Below are positions 9,042 through 21,100 of a stretch of DNA of 64,000 nucleotides, in pieces (the stretch's first letter is position 1; every line of letters begins with the position of its first letter). The notes under the pieces are model-generated. The model had not been told where the DNA came from and ran no database searches. It was given only the letters and a program-made list of their open reading frames with translations. Source of the stretch: Xylophilus rhododendri (GTDB taxonomy: Bacteria > Pseudomonadota > Gammaproteobacteria > Burkholderiales > Burkholderiaceae_C); the NCBI RefSeq assembly GCF_009906855.1, contig NZ_CP047650.1, forward strand, positions 186,001 through 250,000, in the 5' to 3' direction. Position numbers and translations under genes: made by a program.

Positions 9042-9349
9042 GTCTTCCTGGCGACCGGCTTGTCCTGCCTGGCGATGCACGGCTTGCCCGCCTCGTGGCC
9101 ACGCGCTTTCGGCGCCTGCGTCAGGCCAGCACGTCTGGCGATGTCCAGCGCCTGGGTCTTGCTCGTGACCTGGCGAAGTAGGCCACCTGGCAGCGAGCGG
9201 CCGATGCCCTTGCGCGGCAGGCTGCGCGCAGCGATGTCATTGGCAGGCAAATCCACGCCGACCACCAGGAGCCGACCGTCTGCAGTACGCACGACCTGGT
9301 TGCTCCACTGGGAGCCGTCATGCTTGGACTTGTGCTTGCTTGCGGTCAT
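9038..9349 (-). CDS. Small basic protein, possible antitoxin partner
   Basis: 103 residues, rich in Lys and Arg, with no recognised domain. The N-terminus holds a strand-like segment (WSNQVVRTADGRLLVVGVD) and the tail is positively charged (KPCIARQDKPVARKT). Its stop overlaps the GTG start of the ADP-ribosyltransferase-like gene by GTGA, so the two are probably made from one message in a fixed ratio. A small first gene followed by a larger enzyme-like second gene is the usual layout of type II toxin-antitoxin loci, but the antitoxin role is inference from layout alone. The ribosome site is weak. Confidence 0.5.
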   Translation of the reverse strand: MTASKHKSKHDGSQWSNQVVRTADGRLLVVGVDLPANDIAARSLPRKGIGRSLPGGLLRQVTSKTQALDIARRAGLTQAPKARGHEAGKPCIARQDKPVARKT

Positions 9350-9358
9350 CGCGCAATC

Positions 9359-10414
9359 TTATCCAAGGACTGCCTGGGGAGCCAGCCGCCCCTCCAGCCA
9401 ACGGCCATAGCGCGCCAGCCCGTAGCACAGCACCCAGTACAGCAGGCCGATGAAGAGATAGCCTTCGAGATAGAAGGCCCGCCACACCGGGTCGCCGCCG
9501 AGCGCCAGCCCGAGTGCGCCGGTCAGCTCGAACAGGCCGACCACGGTCACCAGCGAGGTGTCCTTCAGGGTGCCGACCACCACGTTGACGATGGCCGGCA
9601 CCGTCAGCCGCAGCGCCTGCGGCAGCACGATGTTCAGCTGCACCGACCAGCGCGAAAAGCCCAGCGCCATCGCCGCATCGACCTGCCCGCGTGGCACCGC
9701 CTGCAGGCCGCCGCGGATCACCTCGGCCAGGTAGGCGGCGACGAACAGCACCAGGCCGATCAGCACCCGCATCAGCACATCGGGCCGCCAGCCGCTGGGC
9801 CACAGCAAGGGCAGCAGGAACGACGCGGTGAACAGCACCGAGATCAGCGGCACGCCGCGCACCAGCTCCACATAGGTCGCCGCCAGGGTGCGTGCCACCG
9901 GCAGCCGCGAACGCCGGCCCAGCGCCAGCAGCAGGGCCAGCGGAAAGGCCAGGGCCAGGCCCGCCACGGCCAGGCCGATGGTCAGCGGCAGGCCGCCCCA
10001 CTGCGCGGTCGGCACCGGCGGCAGGCCGAGCACGCCGCCATGCATCAGCACGCCGCCCACCGCCACGGCCAGCAGCCAGGCCAGGGCCAGCCAGGGTTTC
10101 CAGGCGCGCGGCCAGGCGCTGAGCAGGGTGACGGCGGCCAGCAGCGTGGCCGCGATGGCCGGGCGCCACTGGCCTTCGTAGGGATAGCGGCCGAAGACGA
10201 TGGGCCGCCACTTCTCCGCCACCACGCCCCAGCAGGCGCCGCGCGCGGCCCGGCAGGCCTCGGCATCGGCGCGGAACACGGCATCGGCCACGCCCCAGCG
10301 CAGCAGGTGCCACAGCGCCCAGGCGGCCAGCAGCGCGAGCAGCACGGTGGCGGCGGTCCGCAGCGGGCCGCCGAACAGGTCCCTGCGCCAGTCCACGCGC
10401 GTCATGTTCCTCAT
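9359..10414 (-). CDS. aapM: General L-amino acid ABC transporter permease AapM-like
   Basis: 351 residues. An N-terminal extension with several hydrophobic segments and a loop containing CRAARGACWGV is followed by the core permease domain. The EAA-type loop reads QVDAAMALGFSRWS and ends with IVLPQALRLTVPAI, typical of polar amino acid permeases (HisM/GltK type). The start overlaps the aapQ stop as ATGA, so it is translated after aapQ. Together with aapQ and the binding protein it imports polar L-amino acids into the cytoplasm. No aapP ATPase gene follows; glnD-side genes come next. The symbol rests on family resemblance. Confidence 0.88.
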   Translation of the reverse strand: MRNMTRVDWRRDLFGGPLRTAATVLLALLAAWALWHLLRWGVADAVFRADAEACRAARGACWGVVAEKWRPIVFGRYPYEGQWRPAIAATLLAAVTLLSAWPRAWKPWLALAWLLAVAVGGVLMHGGVLGLPPVPTAQWGGLPLTIGLAVAGLALAFPLALLLALGRRSRLPVARTLAATYVELVRGVPLISVLFTASFLLPLLWPSGWRPDVLMRVLIGLVLFVAAYLAEVIRGGLQAVPRGQVDAAMALGFSRWSVQLNIVLPQALRLTVPAIVNVVVGTLKDTSLVTVVGLFELTGALGLALGGDPVWRAFYLEGYLFIGLLYWVLCYGLARYGRWLEGRLAPQAVLG

Positions 10415-11388
10415 GCCCAGCCCCGCAGCGCCGTGCGGCGGTTGTAGAGGTTCATGGCCAGCGAGATCAGCAGCGACAGCGCCAGGTACACCGCCATCAC
10501 CACCGCGATGCACTCGAAGGCCCGCCCGGTCGCATTGCTCGAGGTGTTGGCCACCGACACCAGCTCCGGATAGCCGATGGCCACCGCCAGCGAGGAGTTC
10601 TTCACCAGGCTCAGCAACTGGCTGGTGAGCGCCGGCACGATCAGGCGCAGGGCCTGGGGCAGCACCACCAGGCGCATCACCTGCGAAGATTCAAGGCCTA
10701 GCGCACGGGCGGCCAGTGTCTGGCCGGCGCTGACCGATTCGATGCCGGCTCGCACGATCTCGGCCACGAAGGAGGCGGTGTAGAGGCCCAGGGCCAGGGT
10801 GATGGCCAGGTATTCGGGCGTGAGCGAGGCGCCGCCGCTCACGCCGAAAAGCGTGCGTTCGGGCCATTCCAGCGTCCAGCCGCTGTCGCCATGCACCGGC
10901 CAGGGTACGGTCAGCCCCGCCTTGCCGAGCGACACGCCGGGCAGGATCTGCACCGCGTTCTCGGCGTCCGGCAGCAGATGCGTCAGCGCGAAGTACAGGA
11001 GCAGCAGCTGCACCAGCAGCGGCACGTTGCGCAGTGCCTGCACATAGACCGAGGCCAGGCCGCGCACCAGCACATGGGGCACCAGGCGGGCGATGCCGAG
11101 CAGCGTGCCCAGCGCCACGGCGATCACGATGGCCGGGACCGCCGCCCGGACCGTGTTGGCCAGGCCGGCCAGGAAAGCCTTCCAGAAGGGCTGGGTGGCG
11201 TCGAAGGGCAGCCAGCCTTCCGAGATCTCGAAGCCGGCTGCGTCGGGCAGGAAATCGAAGCCCGAATGCACGCCGCGGGCCTGCAGGTTGGTCAGGGCCT
11301 GGTGCACCAGTGCCCAGGCTGCGGCGGCGACGGCGGCCAGGATCGCGGCCTGCCAGAGGACGGGGGCCAGTCTGCGTGGAGTTGTCAT
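10411..11388 (-). CDS. aapQ: General L-amino acid ABC transporter permease AapQ-like
   Basis: 325 residues with an N-terminal membrane helix, a conserved region GFDFLPDAAGFEISEG characteristic of AapQ/BztB proteins, and a permease core containing the EAA loop (TLAARALGLESSQVMRLVVLPQALR) and the region YPELVSVANTSSNATGRA. It forms the membrane channel with AapM, whose start overlaps its stop by four bases. The binding-protein gene lies upstream on the same strand but is separated by about 700 bases of palindromic repeat, unlike the tight operon usually seen. Confidence 0.9.
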   Translation of the reverse strand: MTTPRRLAPVLWQAAILAAVAAAAWALVHQALTNLQARGVHSGFDFLPDAAGFEISEGWLPFDATQPFWKAFLAGLANTVRAAVPAIVIAVALGTLLGIARLVPHVLVRGLASVYVQALRNVPLLVQLLLLYFALTHLLPDAENAVQILPGVSLGKAGLTVPWPVHGDSGWTLEWPERTLFGVSGGASLTPEYLAITLALGLYTASFVAEIVRAGIESVSAGQTLAARALGLESSQVMRLVVLPQALRLIVPALTSQLLSLVKNSSLAVAIGYPELVSVANTSSNATGRAFECIAVVMAVYLALSLLISLAMNLYNRRTALRGWA

Positions 11389-11461
11389 GGGGCTGGATCA
11401 TGACTCAGATGCTGGTTTCTACTGCTACTGGGGCATACGGGGAGGTGCGGGGCTGGCTGAC

Positions 11462-12070
11462 CTGCCTTCGGCTTATCTCCTTCTTCTACTCCGTAGGAGG
11501 GTGGAGGTGGGGCTGGCGTCGCCCCACACCCCCGGTAACTTTCTTTCCATCGAAAGAAAGTCACCAAAGAAAGATTCGAACGCGGGATCGGGGACGGGCT
11601 TTCGCCCGGGGCGGGCCATTGTTTCGCTGCGCTTCACTCGGCTCTCCGGATGGCGATTTCGTCTCAGCAACGATTGCAAAAGCTCGAGGATCGGGCCGCC
11701 CACTCGCCAAAAGCTTCACGCTCTGCCGTCCGACTAGTTTGATCAAGCGCTGCGTCCAGATCCGGAAAACCGCCAGTGCGCCAAAACAAGCGCCTTACCA
11801 ACCTATCCAGGGCGTGAAGCTTTTGGCGAACGAGCGGCCCGAACCTCGAGCATTCGTTCCGGTTGCTGAGCCCACTACGCCATGCCGAGAGCCGAGTGGA
11901 GCGCAGCGGAACAAAGGCCCGACCCGGGCGAAAGCCCGTCCCCGATCCCGCGTTAAATTTTTCTTTGGTGACTTTCTTTCAATGGAAAGAAAGTTACCGG
12001 GGGTGTGGGGCGACGCGAGCCCCACCTCCACCCTCGGTAGGAGTAGAAGAAACAACCAAGCCGAAGGCAG
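11462..12070. repeat. Large imperfect palindrome (two ~264-base arms) filling the aapJ-aapQ gap
   Basis: The arm at 11462-11725 is an imperfect inverted copy of 11808-12070, with an 82-base centre. Matching ends are CTGCCTTCGGCTT at 11462-11474 against its complement at 12058-12070. Matching inner ends are CGCCAAAAGCTTCACG at 11705-11720 against its complement at 11813-11828. Each arm includes paired motifs of the type ACTTTCTTTCC...GGAAAGAAAGT and GGGACGGGCTTTCGCCCGG. No convincing gene is present; the open frames there are by-products of the symmetry. The same style of repeat recurs near 38.7-40.6 kb, so this is a genome repeat family rather than a local regulator. Confidence 0.85.
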
Positions 12071-12102
12071 AAAACCCAATCACCGCACCGGCAGCGCGTA
12101 CA

Positions 12103-13113
12103 TCACCCCCCCTTGGTTCCAAAGCCGATTAGCCCCCGCGGCAGCTTCAACTCCGACTTGGACCCCACGTTGCGCTCGAAGATCTCGCCGTAGTTGCCCA
12201 CAGCCTTGATCGCCTTGTAAGACCAGTCCTTGGACAGCCCCAGCAGCTTGCCCATGTCGTCGCCGGTGCCCAGCAGGCGCATCTGGCCGGGGTCCTTGCT
12301 GCTGGTCTTCAGGCTGTCGATATTGGCCTGGGTGATACCGACCTCCTCAGCTTCGATGAGTGCGTTGGGCACCCACTTGACGATGGCGAACCACTCGTCG
12401 TCGCCCCGGCGCACCAGCGGCGCCAGCGGTTCCTTGGAGATGAGTTCCGGCAGCACCACATAGTCCTCGGGGTTGGGCGCTTCCTTGTTGCGCAGGGCGG
12501 CGAGCGCCGAGGCGTCCGTGGTGAAGGCCTGGCAGCGGCCGGCGAAGAAGGCCTTGTACGAGGCCTCGAAACTCTCGAAGACCAGGGTCTTGACGGGAAT
12601 GTTCTGCGCCCGCGACCAGTCGGCCACGTTCTTCTCGTTGGTGGTGCCCGACTGGGTGCACACGGTGGCGCCCTTCAGCTGCTTGGCGCTGTTCACCTTG
12701 AACTTCTTGGCGACCAGGAAACCCTGGCCGTCGTAGTAGGTGATGGTGGTGAAGTGAAAGCCCAGCGAGGCATCGCGAGTCAGGTTCCATGTGGTGTTGC
12801 GGGCCAGGATGTCCACCTCGCCGGCCTGCAGCGAGGCGAAGCGCTGCTGCGAATTGAGCGGCACGAACTCCACCTTCTCGGCATCGCCCAGCACGGCGGC
12901 TGCGACGGCGCGGCAGGTGTCGGCATCCAGGCCCGACCAGTGGCCCTTGCCGTCGGGTGCGGAGAAACCGGCCAGGCCGGTGGTGACACCGCACTTGACG
13001 CTGCCGCGCTGCTTGACGGCATCCAGCGTCTTGCCGGCGAAGGACGGTGCGGAGAAAGTGGCGGCGGCCACCGCCAGGCCGAGGGCGCAGGCGAGTGTTG
13101 TGCGATGGGTCAT
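12103..13113 (-). CDS. aapJ: General L-amino acid ABC transporter substrate-binding protein AapJ-like
   Basis: 336 residues with a signal peptide (ending APSFAG). The mature protein begins TLDAVKQRGSVKCGVTTGLAGFSAPD, a hallmark of AapJ/BztA proteins, and continues with DADTCRAVAAAVLGD, ARNTTWNLTRDASLGF, ATVCTQSGTT and NYGEIFERNVG near the end. It binds polar L-amino acids in the periplasm for the AapQM permease encoded downstream. The frame is open further upstream; the ATG at 13113 gives a normal signal peptide. The ribosome site is weak. Confidence 0.93.
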   Translation of the reverse strand: MTHRTTLACALGLAVAAATFSAPSFAGKTLDAVKQRGSVKCGVTTGLAGFSAPDGKGHWSGLDADTCRAVAAAVLGDAEKVEFVPLNSQQRFASLQAGEVDILARNTTWNLTRDASLGFHFTTITYYDGQGFLVAKKFKVNSAKQLKGATVCTQSGTTNEKNVADWSRAQNIPVKTLVFESFEASYKAFFAGRCQAFTTDASALAALRNKEAPNPEDYVVLPELISKEPLAPLVRRGDDEWFAIVKWVPNALIEAEEVGITQANIDSLKTSSKDPGQMRLLGTGDDMGKLLGLSKDWSYKAIKAVGNYGEIFERNVGSKSELKLPRGLIGFGTKGG

Positions 13114-13162
13114 GGGCTGCAGCAGGACGTAGTCGTTGATCGGGATGGCGGGAAGCGGGGTT

Positions 13163-13702
13163 TCAGTCGTCGGCGGCGGCATCGAGGCCGGGAAACAGCA
13201 CCTCGGTGAAACCGAAGCGGCTGAAGTCGCGCACCCGCATCGGGTAGAGCACGCCGATCAGGTGATCGCACTCGTGCTGCACGACCCGGGCGTGGAAGCC
13301 ATCGACGGTGCGGTCGATCGGCTGGCCCAGCGGATCGAAGCCGGTGTAGCGCAGGCGCTGGTGGCGCGGCACCACGCCGCGCAGGCCGGGCACCGAGAGG
13401 CAGCCTTCCCAGCCCTCCTCCATCTCCTCGCCCAGCGGCGTGATGACGGGGTTGATGAGCACGGTGCGCGGCACCACCGGCGCATCCGGATAGCGGGCGA
13501 TCGGCTCGCCGGTGCCGAAGATGACGAGCTGCAGGTCGACCCCGATCTGCGGCGCCGCGAGGCCGGCGCCCTGCACGGCGACCATGGTTTCGAACATGTC
13601 CGCCACCAGCTGGTGCAGCTCGGGCGTGTCGAATGCGGTCACGGGCTGGGCCACGCGCAGCAGCCGCGGGTCGCCCATCTTGAGGATTTGGTGAATGGCC
13701 AT
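13163..13702 (-). CDS. def: Peptide deformylase
   Basis: 179 residues. It removes the formyl group from the N-terminal methionine of new proteins. All three family motifs are present: [10 protein letters not shown] near 46, EGCLSVP near 98 (metal-binding Cys), and QHECDHLIG near 140 (two metal-binding His and the catalytic Glu). The length is normal for a bacterial enzyme. It is not next to fmt, and it lies 49 bases upstream of aapJ on the same strand, so co-transcription is possible. Confidence 0.97.
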   Translation of the reverse strand: MAIHQILKMGDPRLLRVAQPVTAFDTPELHQLVADMFETMVAVQGAGLAAPQIGVDLQLVIFGTGEPIARYPDAPVVPRTVLINPVITPLGEEMEEGWEGCLSVPGLRGVVPRHQRLRYTGFDPLGQPIDRTVDGFHARVVQHECDHLIGVLYPMRVRDFSRFGFTEVLFPGLDAAADD

Positions 13703-13768
13703 GCGGAATTATGGCGGCGCATCGCGTGCCGCTGCATCCGGATGCACGTGGACCCGCCGGGCCGTCCC

Positions 13769-14584
13769 TCAATCGGACTGGCGCGCCAGCCGCTGCTGCT
13801 CGTCCTGTTGGCGGATCCGCTCTTCCAGGAGCTGCTGCTGGCGCAGCTGTCGTTGCTGCTCGTCCTGCTGGCGGATCAGATCTTCCCGGAGTTGCTGCTG
13901 GCGCAGCTGCCGCTGCTGCTCGTCCTGCTGGCGGATCAGCTCAGTCAAAAGCTGCTGCTGGCGCGCCTGCTCCTGCTCGACCTGCTGTCGATGCACCTGT
14001 TCCCGATGCACCTGCTCCTGCGATATCCGCTGCTTGTGGAGGTCCTGAGCCAGCCGGTCCGCGTCGCCGCTGTCCTCCGGGATCTCGTTGCCGTCGTCGT
14101 CCAGTTCGGTGAGGGTCGGCTCGGGAGCCGGCTTGAAGGCCGGTCCGCCCGCCCTGTCGCCTTGCGGCGCGGCTCCGAACCTTTCCAGAGCTTCCAGCAG
14201 CTGGGCCAGGCCCCACTCGACCCTGCCATGCACGCCCTGGCGCAGATGCCGCGCCAGCAGCGGCATGCGGTCCATCAGGCCCTTGGCCCAGGCCACCTCC
14301 CTCAACGCCAGATACATCAGGTGCTGCCCCGAGAGCCGGTGCCGCCTGCGGCGGCGCGGTGCATCGCGTTCGCGAAAGCCGCCCTGGTTCGCGGCGAAAT
14401 CGGCATCGGCCGCGAATGCCTTTTCCTGGCGCGCCCATGCGCCGAAGGCGGTGTCGTCCATGGGGAAGCCGGGGTACGGTTCCTGGGCGGCAAAAGGCGG
14501 CTGGCCGGCGTCCGGGCTGCAATGGCGGGAAAATCGGGATGCGTGCACCCCGGGGTTCGAGGGAAAACGGGTGTGGCCGTACAT
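13769..14584 (-). CDS. Gln-rich repeat protein, candidate type III effector
   Basis: 271 residues, preceded by a strong AGGAGG site four bases before the ATG. Residues 1-40 are rich in Ser, Pro and His with no signal peptide. A basic stretch RDAPRRRRRHR lies near residue 75, followed by a helical region (MYLALREVAWAKGLMDRM) and an acidic linker. The last ~85 residues are almost entirely Gln/Arg/Glu/Leu, with three exact-length 20-residue repeats of the form LxExxIRQQDEQQRQLRQQQ, likely a long coiled coil. No family was recognised. A PIP box lies 67 bases upstream of the start, suggesting Hrp-type control and a secreted effector or helper role (inference). Confidence 0.7.
   Translation of the reverse strand: MYGHTRFPSNPGVHASRFSRHCSPDAGQPPFAAQEPYPGFPMDDTAFGAWARQEKAFAADADFAANQGGFRERDAPRRRRRHRLSGQHLMYLALREVAWAKGLMDRMPLLARHLRQGVHGRVEWGLAQLLEALERFGAAPQGDRAGGPAFKPAPEPTLTELDDDGNEIPEDSGDADRLAQDLHKQRISQEQVHREQVHRQQVEQEQARQQQLLTELIRQQDEQQRQLRQQQLREDLIRQQDEQQRQLRQQQLLEERIRQQDEQQRLARQSD
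13772..13951 (-). repeat. Three tandem 60-bp repeats inside the Gln-rich gene
   Basis: Three consecutive units of exactly 60 bp encode the C-terminal 60 residues as 20-residue repeats. Units differ at a few codons (TELI, EDLI, EERI near the unit start). In-frame unit size means copy number can change without breaking the gene. Confidence 0.85.
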
Positions 14585-14612
14585 GGGTCCTCCTGGCGGT
14601 ACTTCGGCCCGA

Positions 14613-14676
14613 ACCTTAGGCCAAGGCCCGCGGCACAGTCTCCGCCCAAAAACGAAGACTGCCCGCGAATGCCGAA
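14613..14676 (-). promoter_or_regulatory. PIP box and -10 for the Gln-rich repeat gene
   Basis: Read on the minus strand, TTCGG (14676-14672) and TTCGT (14656-14652) are separated by exactly 15 bases. A TAAGGT hexamer (14618-14613) matches the YANNNT -10 that accompanies PIP boxes, at a spacing of 33 bases, slightly longer than the usual 30-32. The box is 67 bases from the ATG. Confidence 0.65.
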
Positions 14677-14680
14677 GCGC

Positions 14681-14878
14681 TCAGCGCCAGTAACGCCCGC
14701 CGCCGCCCCAGCGGCCGTAGAAGCCGACCGACGGAGAGACCACCACCGGCGCCGGCGCGTAGTAGCCACCACCGCCGTAGCCATAACCTGCATAAGGGGG
14801 CGCCACGACACAGCCGGACAAGGTCAGGACGGCTGCACCGGCAGCGACGACAAGAACAGTTCGAAGAATGGAACGCAT
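14681..14878 (-). CDS. Small Gly/Tyr-rich lipoprotein
   Basis: 65 residues with a lipoprotein signal: basic start, hydrophobic core, then LTLSGC with the lipidated Cys at 23. The mature part is only about 42 residues, rich in Gly, Tyr and Pro (GYGYGGGGYYAPAP) and ending GGGGRYWR. An AGGAG site precedes the ATG. Similar short Gly/Tyr-rich lipoproteins are common in Burkholderiales and have no known function. It is probably anchored to the inner or outer membrane. Confidence 0.75.
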   Translation of the reverse strand: MRSILRTVLVVAAGAAVLTLSGCVVAPPYAGYGYGGGGYYAPAPVVVSPSVGFYGRWGGGGRYWR

Positions 14879-14983
14879 GGCATTGACTCCTGAAGGGAAC
14901 CCCTGTGCAACGTGCGGTCGCTTCGAGCAGCCGACAGGCGGTACCCCTTATGTGGTGAAGGTCGGGTAAAGCCCCGCAACCAA

Positions 14984-18101
<3,118 letters not shown>

Positions 18102-18138
18102 GTGCTCGGATGGATGTTGGGTCGTTGTTGGGGGAGGA

Positions 18139-21100
18139 TCAGGTGGTCGCCATCGACAGCGCGGACTCCATGTCCACCGCCACGATGCGCGACACGCCCT
18201 GCTCCTGCATGGTGACGCCGATCAATTGTTCGGCCATCTCCATGGCAATCTTGTTATGAGAGATGAACAGGAACTGGGTTTCCTTGCTCATGCTGGCCAC
18301 CAGCTTGGCGTAACGCTCGGTGTTGGCGTCGTCCAGCGGCGCGTCCACCTCGTCCAGCAGGCAGAAGGGCGCGGGGTTGAGCTGGAAGATGGCGAACACC
18401 AGGGCGATCGCCGTCAGCGCCTTCTCGCCGCCGGAGAGCAGGTGGATGGTCTGGTTCTTCTTGCCCGGCGGCTGGGCCATGACCTGCACGCCGGCGTCCA
18501 GCACCTCTTCGCCGGTCATCGTCAGCTTGGCGTTGCCGCCGCCGAACAGCTCCGGGAACATGCGGCCGAAGTGGCCGTTCACGATGTTGAAGGTGCCCAC
18601 CAGCAGCTCGCGGGTCTCGCCGTCGATCTTCTTGATGGCGTCTTCGAGTGTGGTCATGGCCTCGACCAGGTCGGCCATCTGGGCATCGAGGAAGGTCTTG
18701 CGTTCGCGGGCCACGCCCAGTTCATCCAGCGCCGCCAGGTTGACCGCGCCGAGCGCCGCGATCTCGCGGTTGCCCCGGTCGATCTCGCCCTGCAGGCCCT
18801 GGATGCGCACGTTGCCGGCCGTGATCGAGGCACCCACGGCTTCGAGATCGGCCTGCGCATCGGCCAGGAACTGGCTGTATTGCTCCAGGCCCAGGCGCGC
18901 GGCCTGCTCCTTGAGCTGGAATTCGGTGATGCGCTGGCGCAGCGGATCCAGCGCCCGCTCCAGCTGCATGCGGCGTTCGTCGCTGGCGCGCAGCTTGGTG
19001 GTGAGGTCGTCGTATTCGCTGCGGCTGGCGGCGAGTGCCGCTTCGCGCTCCTGCTTCAGGTCCAGCGCCTGCTGCAGCCCGCCCTGCGCGGCGGCGTCGG
19101 ACAGGCGGGTGAGTTCCTCACGTGCCCGCTGGTCCTCGTCGGCCAGGGATTTGCTCTGCTGCGTGGCGGTGTCGATGGCACGGCCCAGCTCGCCTCTACG
19201 CGATTCCAGGCTGCGGCGCGAGAAGGTGGCCTCCTGCGCACGCCGCTCCAGGCTGCGCTGCTGCTCGCGGGCTTCGGCCAGCTTGCGTTCGGACTCGATC
19301 ACACGCTCGTCTAGCTGGGCATGGCGCTCCTGGGTGTCGGCCAGCTGCATGTCCAGCTCCTCGAAGCGGGCCTCGGCGGTGACACGGCGCTCCTGCAGCT
19401 CGTCGAGCTGGCCGTCGACCTCGCCCATGTCGGCATCGATCTGCTGGCTGCGCGCCCGGGCCTGCTCGGCCAGCTGCGACAGGCGCAGGGTTTCGACCTG
19501 CAGTTCGTGGCTGCGCGCACGGTGCTCGGTGGCCTCGCGCCGCGCCGTCACCAGGCTTTGTGTGGCCTCGGAATAGGCGGCTTCGGCACGGATCGAGGCG
19601 GCGCGGGCTTCCTCGGCGATGAAGGCCTGGGCGCGCATCTGCTTTTCCAGGTTCTCGATCTCCTGGGCGCGCGCCAGCATGCCGGCCTGCTGCGAATCCG
19701 GCGCATAGAAATTGACGCCGTGCGCGGTGACCGCATGGCCGTCCTGCACATAGATGGTTTCGCCAGGCTGCAGCTGGCCGCGCGCGGCGAGTGCCGATTC
19801 CAGGCTGTCGGCGGTGAAGCAACCGTGCAGCCAGTCGTTGAACAGGGCTCTCTGGCCGGCATCCGACAGGCGCAGCACTTCGGTGAGCCGCGGCAGCGCC
19901 GAAGCCGGCTCCGGCAGCCCGGCCAGCGGCGGGCTGTAGAAGGCCAGGCGGGTCGGCGGCGCATCGGAGGCGAAAGCCCGCACCGTCTCCAGGCGCGAAA
20001 CTTCCAGCGCGCTCAGGCGTTCGCGCAGGGCGGCTTCCAGGGCGTTTTCCCAGCCGGGCGTGACCTGGATGCGGGTCCACAGCGCGGCCAGGCCGTCCAG
20101 GCCGTGGCGGGCCAGCCAGGGCTGCAGCTTGCCGTCGGTGCGCACCTTTTCCTGCAGTGCCCGCAAGGCCTCGGCACGGGCCGAGAGTTCGGACTGGCGT
20201 GCCGACTCCGCATTGAGCTGCTGCTGGCGCCCGCGCCGTTCCTCATCGAGCCGCGGCACGTTCTCCTGCAGCTCGTGGAGCCGGGCCTCGGCGATATCGG
20301 CGGCTTCCTCGGCCACCGCCAGCTGTTCCTGCAGGTTCAGCAGGCGCTGCTCGTCCGGCGCGGCCAGGGCGTTGCGGTCGGTCAGCAGGCGCTCGCGGCG
20401 GGTGTTGAGCTGGCGGGATTGTTCCTCGATGCTGCGCTGCTCGGCCGCCAGCACCTGGATCTGCTGCTGCACCTGGGCGACCACGCCGCGCTGCTCGGTG
20501 GCGTGCTGCTGGGCCTGGCGCAGGGCGTCTTCCATGTCGGGCAGGCGCATGGCCTGCTCCTCGACCTGGGCGGCCAGCAGCTCGGCCTGCTCGTCGGCGG
20601 TCTCGCCCTGGGCGGCCAGGTTCTCCAGCTCCTCGGAGGCATCCTCGCGGCGGGTGTTCCATTGCGAGAGCTGCTCGGCCAGGGTCACCAGCCGGGCCTG
20701 CACCCGCTGGCGGCCTTCGATCACGAAACGGATCTCGGCTTCGAGCTTGCCCACCTCGGCGCTGGCCTCGTAGAGCGCGCCCTGCGAGCGGTTGACCTGG
20801 TCGCCGGCCGCGTAATGCGCCTGGCGCACGGTCTCCAGGTCGGATTCGATATGACGCAGGTCGGCGATGCGCGACTCCAGGTCGTTCACCGCCTGGGCCG
20901 ACTCGGCATGGATGCGCGCCTGCTCGGCCTCGGCCTCGGCGCGCTTCAAGAACCACAGCTGGTGCTGGCGCAGGGTGACGTCGGCATTGAGCCGGTTGTA
21001 GCGCTGGGCCACCTCGGCCTGCTTCTCCAGCTTTTCGAGGTTGCTGTTGAGTTCACGCAGGATGTCTTCCACCCGCGTGAGGTTCTCGCGGGTGTCGGAG

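Noticed and set aside
11462..12070. Palindrome considered as an insertion sequence
   Set aside because: It has no transposase gene and no clear target duplication; it is kept as a repeat element.
13772..13951. Regular 60-bp repeats considered as a CRISPR array
   Set aside because: There are no unique spacers; the units are contiguous, in frame and coding.
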